A program made the position numbers and the translations under genes. This document shows, one piece after another, positions 51,301-63,728 of a stretch of 64,000 bases of DNA. Positions within the stretch are counted from its first letter, which is position 1, and each line of letters starts with the position of its first letter. Location of the stretch: the NCBI GenBank assembly GCA_011800805.1, contig MPNW01000019.1:62001-126000 (forward strand), read 5' to 3'. Origin of the DNA: Hirudo medicinalis (taxonomy: Eukaryota; Annelida; Clitellata; Hirudinida; Hirudinidae). Under the pieces are notes generated by a model. The model worked only from the letters and a program-made list of their open reading frames with translations, was not told the origin of the DNA and searched no databases.

Positions 51301-54300
51301 CAAGTAGTAGCAGTATTATTTCTAATAACTGACACAATATCATTGTAATATTATTATCACTTAAAAATTAAACAATATCATTATAATGTTTATTATCAGT
51401 TAAACATTAAACAATGCACAATAACATCAATTTGATGGCATCACTTCATCAATAGACCTTCCTTTTATTTATTAAAATTATATTGGAATAATTCCTGAAT
51501 TTATGCAAATGATTGATCTTGAATTAAAATGTAATTTATTGAGGGGATCTTTCTAAAACTAAAACAAAAAAATTGCCAAAACAATGAAAGTGCCCAATAA
51601 TTAATTTCTATTTTGGAGCTGCTTTCATCTGGATGTAAATTTTAAATATTTGCAATTTGCAAGTGTAATTATTTGATTAATTAACTATTAAATACACAAA
51701 CTGCAACTGACCATATTTTTGGCAGGAGACGAGAAAACACGTCAGGCGAGGTCGTTTCAGGAATGTTGCACAGAACTGCAAGTCTGTTAATTAAATACAA
51801 CGACCATATTTGTTAAGTATTTTATTAACCAATGAAATCTACTCGAACAAGTCTAACAATGTCCAAACAACCAATAGGATCGATAAAAACTTTACCATAA
51901 TGTGGCAATGTGAAATTAATGTAATTAACTCTTATCCATGTAATATTAAATATCTCATTCAAATATTTTCATAAATGGTCAAGAAATATCCAGCTAAGCA
52001 TAAAAACAACTTGTGACCTGTGGGGAAGGACTTCACGACCATGGTAACTGAAAAGTGACTCGAGTGCAGAGACATCCGAGAGCTGTATCGATGGGCATCG
52101 TTCCATTACATCGTCCAACACTTAGTTAGCAATTATCACATTCTATTTTTGCTCCCAAACCATAATTACGTAAAACTGTGGCCATACAAAAAGTATTAAT
52201 TCCTTGATTAAACAGATGCACAATCAGAACCACCTGAGCAAATTCCACTGCCAGTTGAACGATGTTTTCTTTCCTGAACTTCTTAAAAAACACCTTATCA
52301 TACTTTTCAAAAGCCAAATGTCTTCCTCCCAAGATATCCTTTGATTGAAATTTCATTAATTAAAGTCAATGAAATTATTCAATAAATATTTCAGAATTAG
52401 ATAAAGCCAATTAATCCACTATCATGTTTAAAGTTAACAAATAAAACTTGATTAATAAACTATCACTTGAAATCTTCATAATCTCTAAAATAATTTCAAA
52501 ATCTTAGAGTAGATGTATGATGATATTTAACAGGTGAATCAGCCATTGAAAAGATTTCAATTAAAAAAAAAGTGAAGGATAAACTGAAACCTGATAAGTC
52601 TCCAACTTATCCAAATATTGGAGGAGCTTCAGGCGAATCCTGCACAACTCTTTCTGATTGAGGGTCAAGCTAAAAGATCAAAATATCTTGATTTAAAACG
52701 TTGCAAACCCAACAGAATTGAGTAAACAAGGAAATAAAAGCAAAGTTGAAACTAACTCGTGAAAGGAAATTTGCTTCAAAAGTTCTCTCCTCCTCTCCTC
52801 TTCATTCATTCCACTCTCGTCGTTCTCCATGGGTTTGTAATCATCGGTAGATTCACAGAAGATGAACCTGGTAAAGAATTTAAAGAGGTAACAAACACAG
52901 AAAGTAGACATGGTACCAAGTACTGAGGTACCAAATATAAGAAAATTAATGACTTATGGAGAAGTAGTACTGAAATGCAAGTATAATTTCCATGTGTCTG
53001 ACAGAAAGTATGATGACCAAAATGTGACACTCACTTGCCATCATCGTCGTCACGACCAGCGGCCACTACTGCCTCGAGATCTGTACCTTGAAGGCCATAT
53101 TTGAGTAGTTCCTCCATGGCATCCAAATCAGCTGGCACAGTTTCCAGACACTCATGGAGCACCCAGGACCTCTTTGTTATCTTTCTCTGCACATTCCATC
53201 ACGTTCAATGTAGAGGAATTATTTACATGAGAGGTTCATCTTAAATTAACTAACACCTCTGCTGCTTGACAAATATCCATTTTTTAATATTACCGTGCAA
53301 TAGTTACATATTCCATTTCATTATTAGGATAAAAATGCATAAATACATTTACTAAATTACTTAATCGTTGAGTAAATAATACTTTGACATTAAATCACTT
53401 TAGAAAGACATACAAGATAGTCCTGAATGGATGAGACTGTAACAGATGACTTCTTCCATTGTCTCTGATAGGTCAGATCACAATCCAGATTATATTTCCT
53501 GGCCAGTAAGAGGGCTTCTCCATATTCTTCACCATCAAGCTGATGTTTTGTAATGAATTTAAATGAATTAATAAGGTTATGCAAAAGGTAATCGTAACAT
53601 AAACAATAACCATATTTGAATACAACTCCTCAGGAGTTGTTGATTTCAAGCACATCATTCTGTAGACCCTTCTCATCAGTCTTTGGAGAGAAAATATTTA
53701 ATTAACAATCGTTGAAATTAAAAAATATTTAACATCAAATATGTCAGAAACAAAATCAACAACGTGAAGACATGAACCTTGATCTTTTCTTCGGAGGCTG
53801 AAACGCGTCGGAGTCCGTGATGTAATAAAGACCTTGTCTGATGAGTTTGGTGATCAAGCCACCCGTTTGTCCCTCAAAAGTATCCTCGTCTGATTCTATG
53901 GAAGCAACATCAGAAACCATTTCCTCTTCCTTCTCACTGAGTTCCACATCCCTCTTGGATCCTTGTCTCTTCTGACACTTATCAATTAAGACAATTAGTA
54001 ATTTAGTTAATATCAGTATCCTCGATGCTGCTTCTATTGCATGGTTTTCAAAGAACTAAATTTGCATCGCAAAGACAGCCAAACATAAGTAATCCATTAA
54101 ATAACTTAATTTACATTAAATGAAGTACTTTTAATTTTCGTTTTACATATTGTACAAGTAGCACCAGTTGGCATCCTAACCTCGAGCACATAGAAACACC
54201 CATCCGAAAATCTCATGAGACTTGTTTCCGGCTGGAAAAATTCAGGCGAAGATCCTAAACGATTGATGAGATTTGAAACATTCGAAACTGTCAAAGAACC

Positions 54301-57300
54301 AGTCCCTCGAGATATGATTATGTCCTAACAAATGTTAATATCAAACTGGTGACTATCAATGTTTTATTTATTTTGTTATATTTCAAAATATCAAACCTTC
54401 TTTGACCACCAAGCCAAAGAAACAACGTAAAAGGCATTCAGGATATCTGCAACAAAAAACAATTTTTTAATTTATTAGGTAACAAATAAGAAGGCTTTTC
54501 AATGATTATTTTCCACATAAATAATTTTAATTTCTTTCATTGGCAATAAATATCCTTAAAATTGAACACCCACTATTGAAGACTACTTAATTATGAGATT
54601 GTGTAATAGAGAATGTATAATACAGAATGTTTAATACAGAATGTATAATACAGAATGTGTAATACAGAATGTATAATACAGAATGTGTAATGTAGAATGT
54701 GTATTCAACTGAAATATTTTTCACACAAAATTGGCTAAAGCCATTGCTCAAGATAATATTTACAACTTTCATAATATTGTATCCAAACTAGAGACTATAA
54801 TGAGCATAACTTGAAAAAGACAGTTGACCTTTATAGGTCCTTTTCTTCTTTGGGTTTTCCAGAACATCGGGATCAATGTAGTCTCTGTCGGGCTGCTCGT
54901 CGAGTGAGAACTTCTTGAAGAGTCTCATCGAAGGAAGACTCCAGATGCAAATGTTTTCCGATGAATGAACACTGATGAGCATCTTCTGGTCAGGAGAGAC
55001 AGCCATCTTGACCACTTTGTCGCCGATTTGATCTGCCGACCACGGCCACCAGCGTTTGCTCGACGAAAATGTTTTCAACCCAACCTGGTTGAATTAAAAT
55101 TGAAGAGAAGCAATTACTAATATATCACCAATATTTCAAAAGCTCAAAAAGTCTTACTAAGCAAAAAATCTATAATTAATCAAATGAAGAGCATAAAATA
55201 TGTTTGAATTTAAATAATGGGGCTAAATGTGGTACGTAAATTATATGGTTTGCTTAATCTGATGTGGATTTTGATGCAAAGGTATAATAACATATAAAAT
55301 AAAGTCCTAGTTCTCACAAAGGAAAGAAATAATAAATTATGAACACAACAGGTGGGATCTCAAAACAAATAATAAATATTAAGCTATTCCCTGGTTGATC
55401 TAGAATCAATAGAACCGACATAAATGGAACCACTGCTCACAGTTTTAGACTCAAATTCGTAGTCGGATACGAGCTTGTAATGAGGATGATCCGAAAGAAT
55501 TCTCCAAGCCGACACCCCGTGCCTCAACATTTCTGCCTCCCCATTTGTCACGGGGACCCCGTTTTTCCAGAATGTTCCGCCTCCGACGAGGAGCAAAGAC
55601 GACGTCGAAACGTACGCTGCATCGGTCACTCCGTTAGGATAACCTCCATCGAAGTTAAAAGTGTGGAGGAGTCTGTGGTCTCCCTCTTGGCTTTAACATA
55701 TATATGGGCAGTAATAGAATGATTTAATAACCTATTATTCCCATATGTTAAATTGTTGTGCATAAAATCAGCAATAACAGTTTAACCAGTTAAAATCAAT
55801 TTAACCGTAAAAACTCAAGATTGCTCTTTAGCAAAACAACTCCTGTGCACACCTGATGATGAATGCGTTCAACGTGCCTTGGTAATTGAGAACAAGAAGT
55901 TCATGCAACCAATGTTGATGGTCATCAACTTGGTGATTGAATGATCTTCTGTCTTTAAACATGAGACTGCAGACAGCATTACCCAAGTCGCAACTCTGGT
56001 TCTTTGGCTGGATTTAATTAAGAAGGTATCAGTTCTGAACTTTGACAAGTAGTTAATATTTCAATTGCTACCAATGTTACTTATCATTATAATGTTTATT
56101 TATTATAATTGTTATTATATCATTTATGACATCATAGTTTTAATGTTTGATAATTTAATTAATTCATTTCATAACCACTGTAGACGAAGACCTGAAAAAC
56201 GTGTGAAAGTTGGTCTCCGTTGATGCTGTAGAGGAAAACATTTCCTTGACTGTCTGAGAATGCAAGCAGACTGTCACAAGGAGACCAAGCCAAATTCCTC
56301 CACTGAGGGAACAAGTCCCTTGAAGGGAGAGCCCATTTGTGCAGCACTTCTGTGAACTCATTGTCAGCAGACCTTGGAGTAGAACAACATTTTCAAACAA
56401 ATATCAAATAGCTACAAACTTATAAATGATTCATGCTTAAATATTGAAAAGTATTTTATAGAACATTGACACATTGAGAGTTTACATTAATGGCGTATAC
56501 ATAACAAGTAATGTTTATATTTATGATGCATGTATTGTGCAGAAATAGCCTTAAATAATTGTGAATCAAGGAAATTACCTTATCTCAATGTGACTGTCTT
56601 GCAACACAGCTAGCTTTTCTTGTGAGCTATAAAAACAAATGTTCTTTAACAAAAAAAAAAGAAAATGCTGCACTGTTTTCAATTTCTGGATTGACACAAA
56701 CTTTGATAAAATTATTCTCCAAGGTGACTGAGCTTCAATGAATTTGGAAACTTCAGGAGACTGACAATCAAGGTTATATTTGCTGGAAAACAAAATAAAT
56801 ATTCTTAAAATTGGAAGTCCACAAAAATTGCTATTACTTGGGCAATTGAATGGAAAAACAAAAAACAAACGACTGTAACGTACTTGCAAATTCATTTTTA
56901 TAGTTAAAAATAACTTTAAAATATATACAAATTTTAAATGAGTTCAACCTCAGAGTCAAGTTTGACAAGTATGACCATGCTGAACCTGAATGGTATTAAT
57001 ATTGTAATAATTAATGGTATTGAAAGTTATTTATCACAAGTTATTATCTGATTGATAAGTAATATTAGTTACTGCAATCACCCTTTTTAATCAAAATATA
57101 CACCTACACTGCAAACTATTGCTAATAATGTATTTAATATGAGCTTACAACAAATATGAGAACAGCCTTTTTTTAACTTCATTTTAAAGAATCACCATAC
57201 AAATGGAAAATGCAATAAAATTGTTTTTAAAACAACCTTTGCTTTGAATTTCCAACAAACTTTCACATCTCTCTCTGAATGACTGCAGCTAAATTATGTG

Positions 57301-57748
57301 AAAGCAATAAAATAGATGACCCAATTTTGAATGAATATTATAAATAATAAATAATAAAATTTTATTAATGTGCAGAAGTATGGCTTATATGTTCAAAATT
57401 ACGGAGCCTCGATTATTAATGCATTAATTATTTAAAGATGTGCAAGAGGTGCGCAAGTGCCTTGAATTATGATGACTCGAATTTACTATAAAATGCTGTC
57501 TTTGATCGCTATATTCATTGATATTCATAAAAATTAACATAATCATATTCACTACTAGTATACATTTTATGATGCTTCATAAGCCTTATGTTCATCATCT
57601 CAAATTACAGACGTCATACGAAAATCACATTAACATCCAGAAATGTTTGAAGTGCGCAAATGCGCGGAAATCTTACCGCAATTTCGGCGTCTAATTTCCA
57701 TACAGAATTAATACTTTTCACATACAAAATATTATCAACTGACTCCAT
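39400..57748 (-). CDS. NBAS: NBAS (neuroblastoma-amplified sequence), complete, more than 40 small exons
   Basis: Subunit of the syntaxin-18/NRZ (Dsl1-like) tethering complex at the ER for Golgi-to-ER transport; the human protein is also linked to nonsense-mediated decay. Exon 1 (57748-57677) reads NILYVKSINSVWKLDAEIA, like the human N-terminus. The WD40 region runs from 56.8 to 54.8 kb (EKLAVLQDSHIEIR; WRNLAWSPCDSLLAFSDSQG; LLVGGGTFWKN; VVKMAVSPDQKMLISVHSSE). Next come EGQTGGLITKLIRQGLYYIT, TTPEELYSNM, YQRQWKKSSVTVSSIQDYL and RSWVLHECLETVP, then the Sec39 region (FFKKFRKENIVQLA; LSEEQLTSWFKKRSLEIEKM; REYFNSSPDF; ERRIKDLKMLKVLNENP), ending WRSVHRTLRTFDAAMNFADK before TGA at 39400-39402. Last exon 39705-39400. 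Most introns are 50-400 bp. Individual exon borders were not all verified. Confidence 0.95.
41394..41489. repeat. Tandem repeat, about 24-bp unit, in an NBAS intron
   Basis: Four diverged units of the type TATATTAATTATATTTTATG. Confidence 0.8.
42769..42813. repeat. Tandem repeat, 10-11-bp unit, in an NBAS intron
   Basis: Four near-identical copies of AATGTTTAACA, the last ones switching to ATTGTTTAACA. Confidence 0.85.
49495..49549 (+). repeat. SINE family B tail fragment in an NBAS intron
   Basis: TCCTAATCATTGTGTTACGA followed by GGACGTTAATAAA resembles the tails at 60910 and 63688 (CAATCATCTAGNTATG-AACGGACNNTAATAAA). It is followed by a (TAC)n run. Confidence 0.5.
54600..54704. repeat. 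Minisatellite, about 14-bp unit, in an NBAS intron
   Basis: Seven copies of roughly AATGTRTAATACAG, with one TTTAATACAG variant, between exons encoding the NBAS WD40 region. Confidence 0.9.
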
Positions 57749-58347
57749 CGCACCGATGTTTGATCCTAATGACAAGTCGCTTAAGAATTTTAAAAGTTAC
57801 AGGCTTTCATAATAAACACTATTTCAGCTATTTTTCCTGTTTTGACCAAAGCGCTCGCTCATAATTTACCAAAATAAATAAAATAATAATTTACAAATCT
57901 ATTTGTCAATTTAAAAAATAAAATTGGAGTGATTTGTGCTCAGGGAATCGAGTGGAACTTTAAACCTTCGTCAAATGCGGCAATAATCATAATTCATCCT
58001 CTTCAGAAATAGGCTCACAACGTCTTTGACTACCTTTTATGTAATTATTTATAGACTAAGGAATTCTATAATCACACCTGGTAAACCAGTTCCGCCGGAA
58101 ATAAAAGAATTCGAGATTGTGTCGACCTCATTTAATAGATTATTGGTAATAGGAAATAGCAGTGAATTGGCTACCGTGAAAGCGAGCACTTTAAAATATT
58201 ACAATTTAAGAGTTTTCACACTTTATTTATCGGTAGTTAAATGCAAGGGTACTGTCTTCATGGATGAGTCAAACAAATCGTCAAGATAGTGGAGAAATAT
58301 TTGAAGGTGAAACTTGTATTGACTGGAACTATTGGACTGATCACATT
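57749..58347. other. Spacer between NBAS and SPAG8 (both minus strand)
   Basis: 600 bp that must contain the NBAS promoter and the SPAG8 3' UTR. A plus-strand open frame at 58026-58289 shows no family features and is antisense to both genes; I do not call it coding. Confidence 0.4.
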
Positions 58348-59444
58348 TCACATGTTGGGAACTAGTTCGTGGTCGTATGGCTTGTTTGAGTGAGGCTCCC
58401 AACTCAGCTCGGTGGGAGTGCTGAATGCCGCGTTCTTCCTGAAGGGAGTGTCAAATGTCTTTTTTATCTGGCTTACCCCCTGTAATTACTTAAATAATAT
58501 TACAAATGTATCATTAAACAATGAAACTAACAATTACACTCCTTACCTGAACTTTTCGACAATTCTGGGACCAGAAAGTTAGTGGCTGTTCGTAGACGTA
58601 ATCAGGCCTCTTGAACATTTGGTAAATAATTTATCATAATTACGCTAATTAAGATTTTTAGACAGTCAAATGAACTTCGGACTTACAAACGTCTCAGCCA
58701 ATGGACAAACACATCTTTCTCTGGGAGGTGGAGTTGCTACAGATTCTGACACTTTTTCTCTTTCTTGATTTTTTTTATCTTCCAATTCTTTCCTGAATTA
58801 CTTAACTTATTTATTCTTTATTATTTTTCAATTAATATATGTATTTAATTATTCTGAGGTTACAAAAGAGTCAAGCTTACACTGCCTGTTCATAAAACAG
58901 TTTCTCCATGGCTTGGTGCCTTGTTTCTTGGAAGAGAAAAAACTAATTTTTTATAAAATGTTCAACAAATTTGACATTGTCAATTCCTTACTGTTATTTC
59001 TGCATGCATCCCGAAGAGGCCTGTAAGCATCCAGATGTGTTGTAAAATCTTCGATTTTATAATCACAAGGTGGTACTAATAATCCTCTATGGGCTTTTGT
59101 TATTCTCAATATCACATCGTTTTTTCTCTCTGCATCCAGACATGACGTGGACCTCTGCGTGAGAAACATTAACTTGGACCAAGTAAATTAATTAGCTCTT
59201 GCTATTAATTTAAAGCATTTGTATTGAAGTGAAAAATTCGTATTGAAAAAACATTTGAAATGTCAACATCGCTAGCCAAATAATGTAAATTGGAAAGACA
59301 TTTTAATGAAATTAATGCATTGCACATAATACGAGAAAATATGCGAAATATTTTAATCGAATTTATTACAACCTCTTCGAACCAATTTTTGATCAAACAC
59401 CTAGCATCAGAATTAGCGATTGGAATATCGTGACACCCGGGCAT
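58348..59444 (-). CDS. SPAG8: Sperm-associated antigen 8 (SPAG8), complete, 6 exons
   Basis: Axonemal/sperm flagellar protein; in mammals a microtubule inner protein of motile cilia. Exons on the minus strand: 59444-59373, 59154-58992, 58926-58881, 58792-58687, 58609-58547 and 58479-58348, phases in agreement, 193 residues. Diagnostic blocks in SPAG8 order: CLIKNWFEERSTSCLD, AHRGLL, YRPLRDACRNN, RHQAMEKLFYEQAV, YEQPLTFWSQNCRKVQGVSQ and TFDTPFRKNAAFSTPTEL, ending near YDHELVPNM. The N-terminal low-complexity region of mammalian SPAG8 (over 400 residues) is absent, so this is essentially the conserved core. The ATG at 59444 opens a short exon (MPGCHDIPI), a start typical of invertebrate flagellar proteins. 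Confidence 0.92.
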
Positions 59445-60114
59445 TTTAAAATGTAACACTTCCGAAGCTATTGAAACTACTTTCTGATAAACAATAACGT
59501 TTTTATTAGCTCAATAACCATGGTAACGAATGAAACGAAAATATTGATCTTACACTTAAATAAAAAAGTTAACATAATAAACACGAATAAAATTAATTAA
59601 AACGTGTATTGATCCTTAGAAAATGTGCGCATTTTAAAGTGACATTTTTATACGAAGATTGGCATAATGCCAAACCTACATAACAAGATGAAATATTTCT
59701 AAAATGTGATAGTGTAACGCATTGCCTTTTTCTAATGAATTTGCGCAAGAGAAGATTTTTGTATGGATAACTCATCTGGCTCACTCAGGAAATCGTTATC
59801 CATGAGTTCAACAACTGAATGTAGCACCACATCAACATTCTTCCCAAAAAAACCCGGGGAACATTAATTAATAGAGTTGATTATATATCTATTATGTTTT
59901 GTTCCAATGATTTTCTCATGAAGTTAAGGAGAAGCTTTGTTCTTGCAAAAGAGTCTATAAAGATAAATTACATATTTATTCAATGAATCGCTTTCAATCA
60001 TTTTAAACAAATAGACGATATATAAAAGATTTACTGGTGCAGCTTAATGGAACAATGAAAAACAATTAGCTTTCCCGTACCACCCGCAGTTCATATTTTC
60101 ATGTTTGTAACTTT
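59445..60114. other. Spacer upstream of SPAG8
   Basis: AT-rich; presumably contains the SPAG8 promoter in the first few hundred bases. No coding segment recognised. Confidence 0.4.
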
Positions 60115-60291
60115 GACGCAATACCCGAGCAGGGCAACGAGCCCTTATATTACGTTAATTTATAATAGAAAAGCAAGAGTAAAAGGTAATATTTTGACTG
60201 TAATATTCTAATATTTTAAATCCGGGCGGGCGCCAAAAAATTGTCGGGCCCCTGGGCACTTTCCCTCTCTGTCTCCCTCTCAGCGGCCCTG
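60115..60291 (-). mobile_element. Second copy of the CAG-ended MITE family
   Basis: On the minus strand it starts CAGGGCCGCTGAGAGGGAG at 60291 and continues with CAGGGGCCCGACAATTTTTT, GGCGCCCGCC and then AAATATTAGAATATTACAG. It parallels the 35073 element (CAGGGACGCCGAGGG ... GGGGCCCGCGCGAATTTTAA, then ATACTATAATATTACAAT). The opposite end is diverged (AAGGGCTCGTTGCCCTGCTC) and no target duplication is apparent. Confidence 0.6.
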
Positions 60292-61976
60292 CCGTGAGGC
60301 CATGGAAATGCTTTTCTACTAATATTATTGACAGACTGGAGTTGTATCAGCATGATCATTCCAAAACGAATTTATCCGATGGAATTTAACAAGGTCAAGA
60401 GCATTATGAGACATGGCTCAATGTAAGCATCCGATTGGTAGGACCTCATCTAAATGGATCATTTGCTTTAAGATGGCATGTTTTGGAGTAGAAATTATTC
60501 TGTAATGAAACAGACTTTATATGAAGGTGGTTACTTTAACGCATTAAACTTATTTCTACAGTGATTGTGTAATCCTTTACAAAAAGGACTCTTGTAATGA
60601 AATGAATAAGTAAAATAGTGGTTCCCTAAAACCAGTCAAAGTGGTAATGTTGAGGAGTTCATGATACGCCTGGAATCAAACGAGCCTTTTGAAAATATAA
60701 AAATGTTTATTTTTTTGAAGAAACAATTATGAATAGCTATAATTAGTTGTATTATGCATCACTTGCAGAATTTATTTACTGTGCTGCACCGCTTACTTCT
60801 CACACAGTTGTGAATCTCTGGTTCACCTAAAGTTATGAGAAATACCCAACTTTTAATCAGGACTCGATGCTGAAATTCGTTGCCTAACACGATGTAGGAG
60901 CACCTTCATAATCATCTAGTTATGCAACGGACGTTAATAAACTCAGCAATAACAAAATATGTTGGAAATTAAATTTATGCAGCTGAATGAAAATTACTTT
61001 AACCAATAACATGCTTCAACTGGCCGAAGTAATTACATTGAGGAAGTTTCAACGGACGTAATATTTAAGCATACATGTTTCAACTGCAAAGAGATCTGTC
61101 AAATGAAATAAAGGCGATTCCAAGAGTCTGTGGATTGAGTGCCTCAAGCACTCGAACAATTTCAAGTACGAGATCAAACACTCCTGATGTTTATTCGGTT
61201 TGTAGCAGTCATACTTTGGTTTTCAAGAGTCACAATATGCTGTTCTGGTATCAGAAACACCTGAGGGTCAATTATTTTCCATCACCTGGCAAACTTACAA
61301 ACCTGCTGGATTAATGCACGCAACAGAGACCATCTCTACAACAAAGCACACCCCAATTGAGGAAGATCTCACTTTTAAACGTTCGTTCTGTCTGAGCGTT
61401 CTCTTCCAAAACTTAATTTCTCTCAACATTCGTAAGAGATCGACAAACCAGGAATAACTTCGAAACGGTAAGAATTTAGCAAATTCATTCTAACAGGTTT
61501 TTTTAAAAGAAATGTTACATAAATTAACATATAATAATTAATACATAAATTTACATTACATTAATATTAATGTAACTTTTTATAATTAATCCATGGATTA
61601 AAAGTATTTACTAATTTCGTAAATAATGACCACGTCTATGAAGGTTGTAGAGACCAGCGTCAAATAAGACAGTTAAGGCACTGCGTGGCCCAAGGTAGCA
61701 CTCGTTTATGAATAGGCCCACTCGACTCTCATGACCAATTAAGCGGGCCTTCGCTTGATTTCGTATTAGTCGGCTCAAACATGCTGGCCAGATAAAAGAT
61801 TGCCAGCAACAAGTCGAGAGTTATAATTGCTACGAAGCAGCACATTGGCTGGTCGCGGCTTTCGTTATCGTTATTGTTTGTTGGATAAGTGACATTTCAT
61901 GCTGATATTTATTCCAAAAATAACTTACATCTACAGATGAGAGGGAAATAAGTTGAAGGAACATTTTCGGCAAAGT
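60292..61976. other. Spacer upstream of the sphingomyelin synthase gene
   Basis: AT-rich sequence holding a SINE B tail (60888-60953). From about 61620 it becomes less AT-rich, suggesting promoter and 5' UTR of the synthase gene; CTACAG at 61931-61936 could be a 5' UTR splice acceptor. An open frame at 61075-61314 has no family features. Confidence 0.4.
60888..60953 (+). repeat. SINE family B, degenerate copy
   Basis: Shares ...GGAGCACCTTCATAATCATC then TAGTTATGCAACGGACGTTA and ATAAAC with the 3' part and tail of the tRNA-Glu-like SINE at 63612. Its tRNA part is badly diverged. Confidence 0.55.
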
Positions 61977-62494
61977 ATGGAAAGATTTAGGAGACGATTT
62001 GAATTTGCTTTCCGTAAAGTCGTATGCCGCAAACAAAGGTACAACTTGGCCAAGTATCACTCCAGAAGCAACATTAAGATGGCAAACTTAAAAACATCAA
62101 ACGAACAAATCAACTGGGAGGAGCAGGGGAAGCCCCTGATGGAATCCAACGGAATTACTCAGCAGACCCTATCTAATAACAGACCGTCGAATCTCAACGA
62201 CCCGACAGACGACATGACAATAATCGACATCTCTCCTGTAAATAAGAAAAACCACTTTCCAGAGCTTCCTAGATTCATAGTCAGCTACATATACATGTTT
62301 ATCTTTGGTCTGGCGAACTGTTTCATCGTGGTAATTGCCCACGATTGGACCCCAGATAGGACCCGTTACTTACCCCTCCCAGATCTCATCCTCAACAACG
62401 TTCCATATTTTCCCTGGGCATTCCGCGCTTGCGAGGCTATGGGTCTAACCCTGCTAATCATCTTCACCATCCATATGTCCCTACACAAGCACAG
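61977..62494 (+). CDS. Sphingomyelin synthase family protein, first coding exon (gene continues off the window)
   Basis: Phosphatidylcholine:ceramide cholinephosphotransferase or the related SAMD8-type enzyme, a six-span membrane protein of Golgi/plasma membrane or ER. The 518-nt exon opens at ATG 61977 (an upstream in-frame stop lies just before) and ends at CACAAGCACAG/GTGAGG. It encodes a basic, SAM-less cytosolic N-terminus, then the first membrane span (FIVSYIYMFIFGLANCFIVV), the family signature HDWTPDRTRYLPLPDLIL, a PWAFRACEAMG block and the second span ending at HMSLHKHR. The catalytic His-His-Asp part must lie in later exons that are not visible in the remaining 1.5 kb. Absence of a SAM domain in this exon favours SGMS1/2-like over SAMD8, but is not decisive. 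Confidence 0.88.
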
Positions 62495-63611
62495 GTGAGG
62501 AGTTTATAATACTATAGACATTAATTGTCTTATTGCACGGCTTTTATCTTCCCGAATGGGTGGCATTCATGCTATTATTTGTGAATCATTCATGGTATTC
62601 ATTCCAAGCAATCCAAGTATTAGAACTTTGTTGTAGCAGCAACCAAATGCTAGATAACCAGCATGTTTATTCCGAGCTCATTACAATGGTGGCTCACATC
62701 TTTTATTGTTACGATACGTTATTTACTACGATGCTGCTCGTTTCCATCGTCAAAACATTGAAAGTCATCAATACCATTCCTCCTCTGAGTTTTGCTGTTT
62801 GTCATTATGTTAGTCATAGTTAAATTACAGTTATTAGAGTATTCAAATATAAGCTTGTTCCTCATTGTGATACTTCCTCGATACTCAGATTTCGTCGTTC
62901 GGATTATTGTTCAATTTCGATCGCAATTTGAAGTCCCGCATTTGCAGAATAATTTCTATCAAGGAAGGAAGAATCTTTAAATGGGAATTCTAAAGAATAG
63001 GACATAATTTGATTTTCGTTCGCGGTAATCTGCAGTAATTAAGAGCTCATCAAATGTGAAAGGCGAAAGGAGAAGTGAAATGTAAATGTCAAGTGGGAAG
63101 CACAACGCTTGCAACCGATAATTTACTTTTTATCACGTGATAATTCGCGGCAAATAATAATGCCAACAATAGTGAAATGTGAAAACATTTGCATTACTCA
63201 ATTAACTCATGAATTTGGGCTATGGAATTTTTAATAAACCAATCAAAGTGCATATTTGAATATTCAAGACTGATAATTGAAGCACGTGAGTTGATAGAAC
63301 GTGATATGTTCGATTCGTACAACGAACTAATGGTAACATTCCTGACTGACGACACGCATGTGACATGACAAATGAATGAATGAATGGACGTGACACATAG
63401 CACCTCAAATTAAGTTGCAATTTCAGATTCGCCTCCCCGTTTAAAACTTCTTAATTTTGCTTTTTAGATTTGCTATTTTCGTAATTATATGTTGCAAATT
63501 ATAACAAGCGCTCAAAATCTCTCATCATCTCACGAACATCTCCCTTCAGAATAAATACTGAACTCCTCTCATTGTTAACCTTTGCCCCATAACTGGCGCT
63601 AGAAGTTTTGC
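62495..63611. other. Probable intron 1 of the sphingomyelin synthase gene
   Basis: No downstream exon of the synthase recognised. A 96-codon open frame at 62533-62823 (LPEWVAFMLLFVNHSWYSFQ) is hydrophobic but does not resemble the expected next exon; probably chance. Confidence 0.4.
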
Positions 63612-63728
63612 TCCCTCGCGGTCTGATGGCTATACTTCTCATCTCACACTGGCAGCACGGATTCGAATCCCGTTGCGGGAGCACCGTCCAATCATCTAGC
63701 TATGTAACGGACTCTAATAAACAACAAC
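63612..63728 (+). repeat. tRNA-Glu-like SINE, family B
   Basis: The first 69 nt resemble a tRNA-Glu gene: 5' TCCCTCGCGGTCTGATGGCT with an A-box, a loop containing TCTCAC (CTC anticodon position) and CGGATTCGAATCCCG as B-box/T-arm. The end, TGCGGGA, pairs with the 5' TCCC. The anticodon stem does not pair, so it is not a functional tRNA. The tail CCAATCATCTAGCTATGTAA then CGGACTCTAATAAACAACAA matches copies at 60888 and 49495. Confidence 0.7.

Noticed and set aside
58026..58289. 87-codon plus-strand open frame between NBAS and SPAG8
   Set aside because: No domain, no splice context, lies in the NBAS promoter zone antisense to both genes; likely chance.
61075..61314. 79-codon plus-strand open frame in the SPAG8-synthase spacer
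   Set aside because: Low-complexity Ser/Thr-rich chance frame with no family similarity.
62533..62823. 96-codon hydrophobic open frame after the sphingomyelin synthase exon
   Set aside because: Does not match the expected next synthase exon and its frame does not join in phase through convincing splice sites.
63612..63680. Functional tRNA-Glu gene
   Set aside because: The anticodon stem does not pair and the acceptor stem has a mismatch; the tail is shared with other copies, so it is a SINE head.
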